Positions 14,860-23,733 of a stretch of 64,000 nucleotides of DNA are shown here, piece by piece. Position 1 is the first letter of the stretch. The number at the start of each line of letters is the position of its first letter. A program made the position numbers and the translations under genes. The stretch spans positions 1-64,000 of the forward strand of contig DFFU01000004.1 in assembly GCA_002372315.1 (NCBI GenBank). Direction: 5' to 3'. Below the pieces are notes generated by a model. The model was not told the origin of the DNA. It searched no databases and saw only the letters and a list, made by a program, of their open reading frames with translations. The stretch comes from Alphaproteobacteria bacterium UBA3768. GTDB taxonomy: Bacteria; Pseudomonadota; Alphaproteobacteria; CAAHEQ01; UBA3637.

Positions 14860-16293
14860 ATGAAACATCATAATATAGCGAATAATGCTGGCAAGTTGGG
14901 TATGTTTGGCTTAGCCGGAATTGTTATTAGTTCAATGATAGGTGGTGGTATTTTTTCTTTACCACAAAATATGGCACAATCTGCAAGCGCTGGTGGCGTA
15001 TTGATGGCTTGGTTGATTACAGGTTTGGGTATTTGGTTTATTGCTAATACATTCAGATTATTGGCGGATTTAAAGCCTGATTTGACAGCGGGTATTTATA
15101 TGTATGCACGTTCGGGATTTGGTTCTTATATGGGATTTAATATAGGGTGGAGTTATTGGCTTTGTCAGATTTTTGGTAATGTTGGATACGCAGTTATTAC
15201 AATGGATGCGCTCAATTACTTTTTCCCTGGTGTTTTTACAGGGGGCAATAACTTACCCAGTATTATAGGTGGCTCTTTACTAATATGGGGATTTAATTGG
15301 TTGGTTTTAAGAGGGGTTAAACAAGCCACTGAAATTAACTTAATCGCCACAATTGCTAAAATAGTTCCATTAGTGTTATTTTGTATTATAATGATGTTTG
15401 TGTTCCATTTGGATAAGTTTGATTTTAATTTTTGGGGACGGCTAAATATAGGAAAGTTAGGTAGTGTAAGTGAACAAGTTAAAAATTGTATGTTGGTAAC
15501 ATTGTGGTCTTTTATTGGTATTGAAGGTGCAGTTGTCTTATCGGGACGTGCAAAGAGCCAAAGAGATGTCGGTTGGGCTACAATCATGGGTTTTTTGGGG
15601 TGTTTGTTGATTTATGTGCTTTTATCAATATTACCCTATGGATTTATGACACAAGCCGAAATTGCTCAGGTGCCACCACCATCTACTGCTGGTGTTTTAC
15701 AACGTGTTGTAGGACCTTGGGGATCTTGGTTGATGAATATTGGGCTAATTATAGCTGTACTTTCCAGTTGGCTCTCATGGACAATGATTACGGCACAAAT
15801 GCCTCAAAGTATGGCCCAAAATGGAACTTTCCCCAAATGTTTTGCGCGTGAAAATGAAAAAGGTGCACCATCTACATCCTTGTGGATAACCAGTTTATTA
15901 ATGCAATTGGCTATGCTGTTGGTTTATTTTTCCAACAATGCATGGAATACAATGTTGTCAATCACGGGGGTTATGGTGTTGCCTGCATACTTGGTTTCAT
16001 GTCTTTATCTATGGAAAATTTGTGAAGAAGAAAAGATCAGTATGTTTTCCGTGTGGTGGTCAAAATTGACAGGGATTTTGGGTAGCGCCTATGCTATTTG
16101 GCTGATATACGCTGCTGGTTTAAAGTATATGTTGATGGCGGTTGTCTTTATTGCTTTAGGTTTACCCGTTTACTTATATGCAAAAGGGAAACATGAAAAG
16201 ATGTATTTTGCGGAAAAAGTGTTAGCAACAGTATTAATTGCTTTATCTGTTTTTGCAATTTATGCTTTTTCGCATCACTTGATAAAAATGTGA
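14860..16293 (+). CDS. aaxC: Arginine/agmatine antiporter, APC superfamily
   Basis: 477 residues with about 12-13 hydrophobic helices. The first helix has the APC substrate motif SSMIGGGIFSLP. The third region FGSYMGFNIGWSYWLCQIFGNVGYAV and the paired gene aaxB point to the AaxC/ArcD group, which swaps external arginine for internal agmatine. Inner membrane. Coupled with AaxB it would remove protons and could also consume host arginine. Plain arginine/ornithine exchange is an alternative. Confidence 0.85.
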   Translation: MKHHNIANNAGKLGMFGLAGIVISSMIGGGIFSLPQNMAQSASAGGVLMAWLITGLGIWFIANTFRLLADLKPDLTAGIYMYARSGFGSYMGFNIGWSYWLCQIFGNVGYAVITMDALNYFFPGVFTGGNNLPSIIGGSLLIWGFNWLVLRGVKQATEINLIATIAKIVPLVLFCIIMMFVFHLDKFDFNFWGRLNIGKLGSVSEQVKNCMLVTLWSFIGIEGAVVLSGRAKSQRDVGWATIMGFLGCLLIYVLLSILPYGFMTQAEIAQVPPPSTAGVLQRVVGPWGSWLMNIGLIIAVLSSWLSWTMITAQMPQSMAQNGTFPKCFARENEKGAPSTSLWITSLLMQLAMLLVYFSNNAWNTMLSITGVMVLPAYLVSCLYLWKICEEEKISMFSVWWSKLTGILGSAYAIWLIYAAGLKYMLMAVVFIALGLPVYLYAKGKHEKMYFAEKVLATVLIALSVFAIYAFSHHLIKM

Positions 16294-16306
16294 TTGAACT
16301 TTACCA

Positions 16307-16340
16307 AAAGCCATGGTGTAAAAGAGGCCATGGCTTTTTT
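16307..16340 (+). terminator. Terminator of aaxBC
   Basis: AAGCCATGG pairs with CCATGGCTT, then six T residues. Confidence 0.85.
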
Positions 16341-16503
16341 ATCGATAGTTTTATTATATCAGCATGAGTGTTCTTACTATACACTATTGTGTTATTTTTT
16401 TTGTTTTTAAAGGTAAGTTATAAGTTAAATTAATTTTCATATCGTAAAGGCCTTTATCCACTATGTTCAAGAGCAAAACTTTGATTAAACCCCAAAATAG
16501 CAC

Positions 16504-16532
16504 TTGACATTTGTACCAAAAAAGAGTACCTA
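16504..16532 (+). promoter_or_regulatory. Possible promoter of dksA
   Basis: A perfect TTGACA (16504-16509) is followed after 17 bases by a poor -10 (TACCTA). The weak -10 suggests control by an activator or a different start. Direct evidence is limited. Confidence 0.4.
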
Positions 16533-16562
16533 TGCGCAAGAACCACAATAAAGGAGGTACGT

Positions 16563-16982
16563 ATGACCATTGAGCTGCCTAAAGGTTATAAACCATCTGA
16601 AGACGAAGAATATATGTGTGAACGCCAATTGGAATACTTTCGTCAAAAATTGGAAAATTGGCGCAACGAATTGTTTCGTGAATCTGCCCGTTTGTTGATT
16701 GAATTGCAGGAAACAGAGCTGCAAGAACCTGATATGAATGATCGGGCAAGCAATGAAATGGATCAAGTTATTGATATGCATTCGCGTGATCGGATTCGTA
16801 AATTGATTGATAAAATTGATGCAGCGTTGGATCGCATCAAAAAAGGAACTTATGGTTATTGTTTAGTATCGGGTGAGCCTATTGGTTTGTTGCGCTTGAA
16901 TGCACGTCCTGTGGCAACTTTGTGTTTAGAAGAACAGGAAAAACGTGAAAGACGCGAACGTGAGTACGCAAAAAAAGATTAG
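16563..16982 (+). CDS. dksA: DksA-type RNA polymerase secondary-channel regulator
   Basis: 139 residues. An N-terminal coiled-coil region (about 20-60) leads to the tip and MNDRASNEMDQ. The zinc-finger region GYCLVSGEPIGLLRLNARPVATLC retains only two of the four E. coli cysteines, a change common in alphaproteobacterial DksA. It works with ppGpp at RNA polymerase to adjust rRNA and amino-acid gene transcription. yacG starts inside its 3' end. Confidence 0.9.
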   Translation: MTIELPKGYKPSEDEEYMCERQLEYFRQKLENWRNELFRESARLLIELQETELQEPDMNDRASNEMDQVIDMHSRDRIRKLIDKIDAALDRIKKGTYGYCLVSGEPIGLLRLNARPVATLCLEEQEKRERREREYAKKD

Positions 16983-17148
16983 TAGCCCTAAATGTCCCAT
17001 TTGTGGTAAACCTGTGGTTCATGACTATCGTCCATTCTGTTCAAGGCAATGTGCAGATATAGATTTAGGTCGTTGGTTAAAGGGGATTTATGCAACGCCT
17101 TCTGTAGATCAAACACCCCCTGAAGAAGATGAACAGACAGAGGAATAA
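16945..17148 (+). CDS. yacG: DNA gyrase inhibitor YacG
   Basis: 67 residues. GTG at 16945 has AGGA six bases upstream; another in-frame GTG at 16960 is possible. The zinc knuckle CPICGKPV..FCSRQCADIDLGRWL is the YacG signature, followed by an acidic tail. YacG binds GyrB and blocks its DNA binding. It overlaps dksA by 38 bases, so translation is likely coupled. Confidence 0.9.
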   Translation: MKDANVSTQKKISSPKCPICGKPVVHDYRPFCSRQCADIDLGRWLKGIYATPSVDQTPPEEDEQTEE

Positions 17149-17155
17149 AAAATAC

Positions 17156-17184
17156 TTGTATTTATCCATAAAAAGTGCTATGAA
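17156..17184 (+). promoter_or_regulatory. Promoter of yajC-secDF
   Basis: TTGTAT (17156-17161), 17-base spacer, TATGAA (17179-17184), 26 bases before yajC. Confidence 0.5.
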
Positions 17185-17210
17185 AATAAGATATTAAAGA
17201 AAGGAAGAAT

Positions 17211-17543
17211 ATGTTTATTTCACCAGTTTATGCTCAGACAGTCCCTTCGGCAACAGCAGGGCAGGATATGTTTACTATGCTTGTCCAATTTGCATTGGTG
17301 ATGGGAATTTTATACTTTTTATTGATTCGCCCTCAGCAAAAGAAAGTCAAAAAGCAAATTGCACGTTTACAAGCTATTCAGGTGGGTGATGAAGTTTTGA
17401 TTAGTGGTATTGTGGGAAGGGTTATTGCGGCTAAAGATGATGAATTGACAGTGCGTGTTGCCAAAGAAACAGATATTAAGGTGATGCGCTTATATGTCAC
17501 AGATGTTTTAAATAAAAAAGAATTAGATAAAAAAGGAAAGTAA
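17211..17543 (+). CDS. yajC: Sec translocon accessory protein YajC
   Basis: 110 residues. One membrane helix (about 22-40) ends in the family signature FLLIRPQQKKVKK, followed by GDEVLISGIVGRV. Part of the SecDF-YajC complex in the inner membrane. It is followed one base later by secD. Confidence 0.97.
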   Translation: MFISPVYAQTVPSATAGQDMFTMLVQFALVMGILYFLLIRPQQKKVKKQIARLQAIQVGDEVLISGIVGRVIAAKDDELTVRVAKETDIKVMRLYVTDVLNKKELDKKGK

Positions 17544-17544
17544 A

Positions 17545-19113
17545 ATGTTTGGATATTCAAAATATAAAATTATTGCGATTTGTTGTGTGATGGCTTTGGG
17601 TGTATTTTTTGCCGCACCTAATTTTATGCCCACCCGAATTTATAATGATTTGCCGCGCACAATGCGTAGTTGGTATCATCCTGTGACTTTGGGGTTAGAT
17701 TTACAGGGGGGATCCTATTTGGTGATGGAAGTTCAAACAGAAACTTTAATCAATGAAAAATTGGAATCCTTGGCAGATTTAACTCGTTCTGCTTTGCGTG
17801 AAAGTAAAATTAAATTTTCGGGACTCACTGTTCGTGATGGGCAAATGAGTGTGAAAATTTTAAAGGGTGAACAATTAGTCAATGCCAAGTCCGTGATTCA
17901 TAAACAAGAATCGCTTCCTCTGGATATTCAATCAACAGGGAACACTTTGACTGTTGCTTATACATCAGAGGCGTTGGAAACAATGAAATCTCAGGCTGTA
18001 GATCAATCTTTGCAGATTGTGCGTACGCGTATTGATGAGCTGGGTACAAAAGAACCTCAGATTCAACGTCAAGGTTTGGATCGTATTGTAATTCAGTTAC
18101 CTGGTGTTCAAGATCCTAGCGAAATTAAGTCATTGATGGGGCGTACCGCTAAAATGACATTCCATTTAGTGGATGAAGAGACCTCAGTTCAGTCGGCTCA
18201 AGCTGGACAGATGCCAGCGGATTCAATGTTGGCAACCAGTGATGAGACAGGCTATGTTGTATTAAAGCGTTCTGTTGTTGTGGGTGGGGAAAGTTTGGAT
18301 GATGCGCGGGGTACTTATGATGATCAAGGTCGTCCTGCTGTTTCTTTTAGTTTTAAAGCTGCAGGTGCCAAAAAATTTGCTCGTGCAACACGTGAGAACA
18401 TTGGGCGTCGTTTGGCTATCGTTTTGGATGGACAAGTTATTTCTGCTCCGACCATTCAATCAGCTATTCCCAATGGGCAAGGTGTGATTACAGGTTCATT
18501 TACAGTTCAAGAAACGAATAATTTGGCCTTATTATTGCGTTCAGGGGCTTTACCTGCGCCACTTACCGTGGTGGAAGAACGGGTGGTAGGACCTGGTTTG
18601 GGTGAAGATTCCATTCGTTCGGGGACAATTGCTTGTGTAATTGGCTTAGCAATTGTTTTGGCTTTTATGATAATTGTGTATGGTTTCTTTGGAATTATCG
18701 CCGATTTAACATTGATTGTAAATGGTATTTTATTATTTGCATTGCTGAGTTTAATGGGAGCCACTTTGACTTTACCAGGATTGGCAGGTATTGCATTGAC
18801 CGTAGGTATGGCTGTGGATGCCAATGTGCTGATTTATGAACGTATGAAGGAAGAGATGGCACATGGTGTGACGGTTCCCAGTGAAATTATTGCACGTGGT
18901 TATGCGGGCTCGTTCGGGGCTATTTTTGATGGTCAATTGACGACATTGTTTGCGGCTTTGTTCTTGTTCTGGTTGGGGTCAGGGCCTGTGCGTGGTTTTG
19001 GCGTCACATTGGGGTTGGGTTTGGCCACCACATTGTTTAGTGCGATTTTGGTGTCTAAGGTTTTGTTAATTGCATGGATGAAACAAAAAAATCCCAAAAA
19101 GATTAATTTATAA
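17545..19113 (+). CDS. secD: Protein translocase subunit SecD
   Basis: 522 residues, normal for a separate SecD. First membrane helix at about 8-26, then the large periplasmic P1 region starting LGLDLQGGSYLVMEV, a second conserved block (GRRLAIVLDGQVISAP.IQSAI..G.G.ITG.F), and five C-terminal helices with GMAVDANVLIYERMKEE, which carries the proton-path Asp. It uses the proton gradient to pull exported proteins into the periplasm. Directly precedes secF. Confidence 0.98.
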   Translation: MFGYSKYKIIAICCVMALGVFFAAPNFMPTRIYNDLPRTMRSWYHPVTLGLDLQGGSYLVMEVQTETLINEKLESLADLTRSALRESKIKFSGLTVRDGQMSVKILKGEQLVNAKSVIHKQESLPLDIQSTGNTLTVAYTSEALETMKSQAVDQSLQIVRTRIDELGTKEPQIQRQGLDRIVIQLPGVQDPSEIKSLMGRTAKMTFHLVDEETSVQSAQAGQMPADSMLATSDETGYVVLKRSVVVGGESLDDARGTYDDQGRPAVSFSFKAAGAKKFARATRENIGRRLAIVLDGQVISAPTIQSAIPNGQGVITGSFTVQETNNLALLLRSGALPAPLTVVEERVVGPGLGEDSIRSGTIACVIGLAIVLAFMIIVYGFFGIIADLTLIVNGILLFALLSLMGATLTLPGLAGIALTVGMAVDANVLIYERMKEEMAHGVTVPSEIIARGYAGSFGAIFDGQLTTLFAALFLFWLGSGPVRGFGVTLGLGLATTLFSAILVSKVLLIAWMKQKNPKKINL

Positions 19114-19130
19114 TAGAAAGGAAATAGGTT

Positions 19131-20042
19131 ATGAAATTGTTTAAAAGAAGGGAATATCACTTTGATTTTATGAAACAAAGTAAGTTTGCTTACCTGTTAT
19201 CTATAACGATGATGATTGTGTCTGTTATTTCTCTATTCACGAAAGGCTTAAACTATGGCATTGATTTTGAAGGGGGAATTCAAATAGAGGCTACTTCAAC
19301 CGAAAGTATCCAAATGGATGAAGTGCGCAAATCTTTGGGCTTTTTAAAAGGATTGACAATTCAATCAGTGGGAACTGAGGGTAAAACAATCCTTATTGAA
19401 GCCCAGCCCACTGAAACAGAAAATAGTAATGTTCTTTTGGAAAAAATTAAAACTACTTTGGGTGAAACATTTACCTATAACAATGTTCAAATTGTGGGAC
19501 CATCCATCGGAGATGAATTAAAGTATCATAGCTTGTTAGCAACAGTTTTGGCTTTATCTGTGATTTTACTGTATATTTGGTTTCGATTTGAATGGCCCTT
19601 TGCGATTAACTGTATTTTGGCCATGGCGCATGATTTGTTGATTGTCATTGGTATTTTTAGTTTGTTTCAAATTGAATTTGATATGGTTGTTGTGGCGGGG
19701 CTTTTGTCCTTGGCTGGCTATGACTGTAATGATACGATTGTAACTTATGACCGTGTGCGTGAAAATCTGAAAAAATACCGCAAAATGCCGATTCCAGAGT
19801 TATTGAATAAAAGTATGAATGAGACATTGTCTCGGACGCTGTTGACATCTATAACAACCCTGTTTGTTGTGTTAGTGTTATTGTTTATTGGAGGGGAAGC
19901 ATTATGTGGTTTTTCCATTGCAATGGTGGCAGGTACCATATTGGGAACATATTCTTCCATTTATTTGGCGGTGCCTATGCTGGGATACTTTGATATTCGA
20001 AAATTGGGTTCTACCTCGGATGAACCTCAATTTAATCAATAA
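19131..20042 (+). CDS. secF: Protein translocase subunit SecF
   Basis: 303 residues. YGIDFEGGIQIEA is the SecF N-terminal signature, followed by VGPSIGDEL and six helices including LAGYDCNDTIVTYDRVRENLK. Most SecF have GYSINDTVVVFDR here; the second residue pair is changed to DC. Forms the translocase with SecD. A terminator follows. Confidence 0.97.
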   Translation: MKLFKRREYHFDFMKQSKFAYLLSITMMIVSVISLFTKGLNYGIDFEGGIQIEATSTESIQMDEVRKSLGFLKGLTIQSVGTEGKTILIEAQPTETENSNVLLEKIKTTLGETFTYNNVQIVGPSIGDELKYHSLLATVLALSVILLYIWFRFEWPFAINCILAMAHDLLIVIGIFSLFQIEFDMVVVAGLLSLAGYDCNDTIVTYDRVRENLKKYRKMPIPELLNKSMNETLSRTLLTSITTLFVVLVLLFIGGEALCGFSIAMVAGTILGTYSSIYLAVPMLGYFDIRKLGSTSDEPQFNQ

Positions 20043-20045
20043 TTA

Positions 20046-20075
20046 AAATCGCGGTAAAATGCCGCGATTTTTTGT
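20046..20075 (+). terminator. Terminator of yajC-secDF
   Basis: AAATCGCGG / CCGCGATTT stem with a short loop, then T residues. Confidence 0.85.
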
Positions 20076-20151
20076 TTGTAAAAAACTCTTGCAATTTATT
20101 TGGGAGTATGTTAGGCTGAAAACAGATTTCTTATCCTAAGGGGAGGATTGT

Positions 20152-22299
20152 ATGCATTTTTTTCGAATAGTTGCCTTTGCAATATTGTTGTTGTTTTCAT
20201 ATAATATCTGTGCCCAAACAAATCGTTCTGCTTTACAAGTAAGTAACGAAGTAACTTTTACAGGAGGGGCTTCAGGTCAGACGGCTTCTACGGGAGATGG
20301 TAGCAGTTGGGTGGGGGATCATGCTGGCGGGTTGGCTGTTGCGGGAGGAGTTGCAGTTGCAGCGGGTCTTTTGGCGCTGACAGGGGTAGGTTTGATTGGA
20401 GCACTTGCCTTAGGGGCTATTGCTGGTGGTTATGCATATAAGGCAATGAAACCAGATGTATGTTCATTTGACAGAATAATGAGTTCCTTTCAGTCTTTGG
20501 CGGGTGGTTCATGGCTATCACCTGTTTTTAACATGATATTTAATGCCATAAACCAATTGGCAACAGCTGTGAATAATCAACTGGGGGGAACTGTTATTAA
20601 AATTTTGGCCTTGATGATGGCATTTTACATTTTGTATGTTGCCATTAAATATATTGTTTCTTTTTCACCGATAGAACCTGTTAAATTTTTAACAGAGCTC
20701 TTTTTCCCATTAGGGCGTTGTATTATCGCGGTTATAATGATTAAGTATTGGGCAGATTTTTTTGAAAATGTGCTCAGTCCTGTTTTGAATTTAGCCATCA
20801 ATTTTGGGGTAAAAGTCATGGAAAGTATGGGGAATTCTACCACATCTTATACACTTAATGCAGAAAATGGATTTGAAATAGTTAGAGGAACCTGTACCCA
20901 AACAGCAGCAGGGGCGGGTTTAAATATTGACGTATGTAATTCAATTCAAACATTTTTGGGGACAATTTCTTCTTCATTAGTGGTTTGGATGGCCTTTGGG
21001 GCTACATTACTTTCGGATTGTTGGGGAAATGGTTTTATGGGGCTTCCCAGTTTTAAGATGTTTTTTATCGGTTTGATTTTTTTTGTTTTTACCTTTATGG
21101 TTTATCTTTCATTTCCATTAAAATTATTGGATGCACTTTTCAGGCTGATGTTCGTTATGGTTTTGTTCCCAGTATGGTGCATGTTTTGGGTCATTCCAAA
21201 AACCAGAGATTATTGTAAAAAAGCAATAGATATGGTGATACATGTCATGGCGACATTTTTATCGGCTTCAATCATCTTGATAATGGTTATTACCATATTG
21301 TCCAATTTGTTTGAAGGCATCCCTTTGAAAAAGGTAATTGAACTATTGCAGGATGATAAAGCAGAAGAAGCAATGAAATTGGTTGGTTTTTCAACGACAG
21401 GTTTATTTTATTCCGTTTGCTTGTTATTTATGTCATTTCACTTAGTCAGTAAGGTGGATTACTTTGCCAATTTGTTTGGAAAACAAGAAAGCTTAGGAAT
21501 GGGTGCTAAAATGGGTGCTGCTGTGACAACAGTTGTTCAGTCAACTCCTCAGGCAGTACGTATGGGAGGTAATGCTATGAAATGGGGGACTGCTAAGGGA
21601 ATTGATGCTATGAAATGGGGGGCTGGTAAAGTGAAATCTGGCTGGAATACGCATAAGGCTAAAAGTTATAACGCGGATGTTCCTGGAGGAACTGCCCGCA
21701 AATCACCACGTTTATGGACAGCGGCTATCCCAGGTATAGGATTGTGGGATGCGCATAAGGCCAAAGCACAAATTGGTGAATACGCTCGTACAAAGGATGT
21801 GTCCGTCAGTGGTGTTGAAAAAATGAATGATGGATCTAAACAGCAAACGTATTCCAACAGGACAGTGGATAAATTTGGTAAAACTTTGGCTCAGATGAAA
21901 GAAACTACATCAACCAGTGCGGATGAATCGAAGCAATCTGTGGACCGCAATGTGACGCGTTTTGATGAAGCAGGTGGTGTGCGCAAAAATGCCAATGTCA
22001 AAAAAGATTTTGAAAATGGTAAAGCTGTACGTAAGACAACAACTACGACAAATAAAGATGGTAGCCGTACGGAAACAATGGTGGATAGATCAGGTAATGT
22101 TACCAAAACACGTTTTGCGGCCAATGGGCAAAGAATGAGTTCAGAAAAAATGCAGGTGACCTTTGATCCTTCTACAAGAAAAATGAAATTTAGTGAACGC
22201 ACTGTCGAAAACTATGGCGCAGATGGTTCGGTTATTAGCAGAAGCCGTATCGGTCGTGATGGTAAACCGATTCCTACACCACCGCCGCCAAATCCATAG
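20152..22299 (+). CDS. VirB6/TrbL-like polytopic membrane protein 1, long hydrophilic tail
   Basis: 715 residues. Signal peptide (about 1-21, ending ICAQT), a Gly/Ala-rich hydrophobic segment (about 60-95), then six or more helices between 150 and 440. The block LLDALFRLMFVMVLFPVWCMFWVIPKTRDYCKKA is shared in pattern with the next two genes and with VirB6/TrbL proteins, which form the inner-membrane channel of type IV secretion systems. The final 230 residues are a hydrophilic tail rich in Thr, Lys, Asp and Gly with RHS-like phrases (GNVTKTRFAANGQ). The start has GGGGAGG. First gene of the secretion-like locus. The family assignment is by pattern, not search. Confidence 0.65.
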   Translation: MHFFRIVAFAILLLFSYNICAQTNRSALQVSNEVTFTGGASGQTASTGDGSSWVGDHAGGLAVAGGVAVAAGLLALTGVGLIGALALGAIAGGYAYKAMKPDVCSFDRIMSSFQSLAGGSWLSPVFNMIFNAINQLATAVNNQLGGTVIKILALMMAFYILYVAIKYIVSFSPIEPVKFLTELFFPLGRCIIAVIMIKYWADFFENVLSPVLNLAINFGVKVMESMGNSTTSYTLNAENGFEIVRGTCTQTAAGAGLNIDVCNSIQTFLGTISSSLVVWMAFGATLLSDCWGNGFMGLPSFKMFFIGLIFFVFTFMVYLSFPLKLLDALFRLMFVMVLFPVWCMFWVIPKTRDYCKKAIDMVIHVMATFLSASIILIMVITILSNLFEGIPLKKVIELLQDDKAEEAMKLVGFSTTGLFYSVCLLFMSFHLVSKVDYFANLFGKQESLGMGAKMGAAVTTVVQSTPQAVRMGGNAMKWGTAKGIDAMKWGAGKVKSGWNTHKAKSYNADVPGGTARKSPRLWTAAIPGIGLWDAHKAKAQIGEYARTKDVSVSGVEKMNDGSKQQTYSNRTVDKFGKTLAQMKETTSTSADESKQSVDRNVTRFDEAGGVRKNANVKKDFENGKAVRKTTTTTNKDGSRTETMVDRSGNVTKTRFAANGQRMSSEKMQVTFDPSTRKMKFSERTVENYGADGSVISRSRIGRDGKPIPTPPPPNP

Positions 22300-22326
22300 C
22301 TAAATCCAAAGGAAAAGTGTAAAACC

Positions 22327-23724
22327 ATGACATGTAAACATTGGATATTTTGGGGAATTATATGTTGCCTGTTTTTAACAGGATGTACTGAGCAAATTGA
22401 ATATAATCCAGATTTGTTTAAACCTGATCAAGCCAGTTGTTGGCCATGCCAAATGTATATGTCGGCTTTTCATGCCATGGTAAATGTTTTGGAAAGTTCC
22501 TTATTTACGATATCGTCTAATGCATTAAAAATTCTAACGATTGCATTGGTTTTTTGGCTATTATATAAAGTTTTTCCGTGGGTTGTCAGCCTTTCTCCGC
22601 CAAATTTTAAAGAAGACTTTGTTGTTGTAATAAAAACACTATTTAAAGCAATGTGTGTTGCGATATTTTTATCACATCCTGATTATTTTTATACACTGTT
22701 AGGGGGATACATTTTACAACCAATGGGTGATTTATTTTTGAAAGTATCCGAATTTGTGCTTTTAAGTCCTAATTCACTGGGAATTGAAACATCCCAATAT
22801 GCACGCAGTCAAAATACTTTTTTATCGGGTTTGATGGATTGGGGACGGAGTGTTTCTGATTGGACATCCTCATTCCTGACAGATTCGGGTTTATCTGATG
22901 TCTTTGCCCAGATAGAATCAGCATTTTCTCAGTCGCGCACGCCCAATGGACAAATTATCAGGTTGCCAGCATCAGACAGAATGTTTGGGGCATTGCCGAT
23001 GCAAATTCAAAATGTTATCTGGCAAATTTATTCAGCCTTGTGGAGTGGTATGGGATTGGTTTTTCAATTATTTCAATCTGATCATTTTGTTGCATGGTTG
23101 CCCGCTGTTGCATTGGCAGTTGCGTTGTTTCAATTAATGGTCTTTTTACCACTATCCTTTGTGGATGCCTTTATGCGTATGGGAATTGGTATTTTATTGT
23201 TGCCTGTTTTTATGGTTTTGTGGGTTCTTCCGATAGAAATGTCCAAAGGTGTTGGTAAAAAAGCACTTGAATTAATTTTGGCGGCCTTCTTTGATATCTT
23301 ATTTAACTGCATTTATGTGGCATTCTTAATCAGTGTATTGCGTGTTTATGTTCAAGAAAAGTTGCCCAATATTTTCAGTACTGATTATCAGGCTTCAGAA
23401 TCAAGTTTACGTGAATCCGGTTTGCAAATGGGATGGGAGTTTATTGTTATGTTTGTTTTGGTATATACCGTCTTCAAATTATCCAATAAGGTTGATGATA
23501 TATCTGGTACATTTTTTGATGGTGCAGGTAAGGGTACTTCTGTTTCTGCTACAATTGAGGGAATAAAAAATTTGGCAGGAACAGCAGTTGCTGCTGTGGG
23601 CCGCGCATGTATTGGGGATTTTTCTGGGTTTAAGAAGTTGGGCTCTCAGACAGGACAAATGCTTCAACAGGGCATGGAGAATATGAATGCCGCACAGGAT
23701 GATAAGGACCATTGGTTAAATTAA
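22327..23724 (+). CDS. VirB6/TrbL-like lipoprotein-type membrane protein 2
   Basis: 465 residues. The N-terminus is a lipoprotein signal peptide with lipobox LTGC (C20), then CWPCQMYMSAFHAM, a motif repeated as CWPCDMAYVVF in the next gene. Several helices follow. The block VDAFMRMGIGILLLPVFMVLWVLPIEMSKGVGKKALE corresponds to the one in the neighbouring paralogues. A VirB6-like protein that is also a predicted lipoprotein is unusual. The tail is short and Gly/Gln-rich. 27 bases separate it from the previous gene and 9 from the next. Confidence 0.62.
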   Translation: MTCKHWIFWGIICCLFLTGCTEQIEYNPDLFKPDQASCWPCQMYMSAFHAMVNVLESSLFTISSNALKILTIALVFWLLYKVFPWVVSLSPPNFKEDFVVVIKTLFKAMCVAIFLSHPDYFYTLLGGYILQPMGDLFLKVSEFVLLSPNSLGIETSQYARSQNTFLSGLMDWGRSVSDWTSSFLTDSGLSDVFAQIESAFSQSRTPNGQIIRLPASDRMFGALPMQIQNVIWQIYSALWSGMGLVFQLFQSDHFVAWLPAVALAVALFQLMVFLPLSFVDAFMRMGIGILLLPVFMVLWVLPIEMSKGVGKKALELILAAFFDILFNCIYVAFLISVLRVYVQEKLPNIFSTDYQASESSLRESGLQMGWEFIVMFVLVYTVFKLSNKVDDISGTFFDGAGKGTSVSATIEGIKNLAGTAVAAVGRACIGDFSGFKKLGSQTGQMLQQGMENMNAAQDDKDHWLN

Positions 23725-23733
23725 AGGAAGTAC

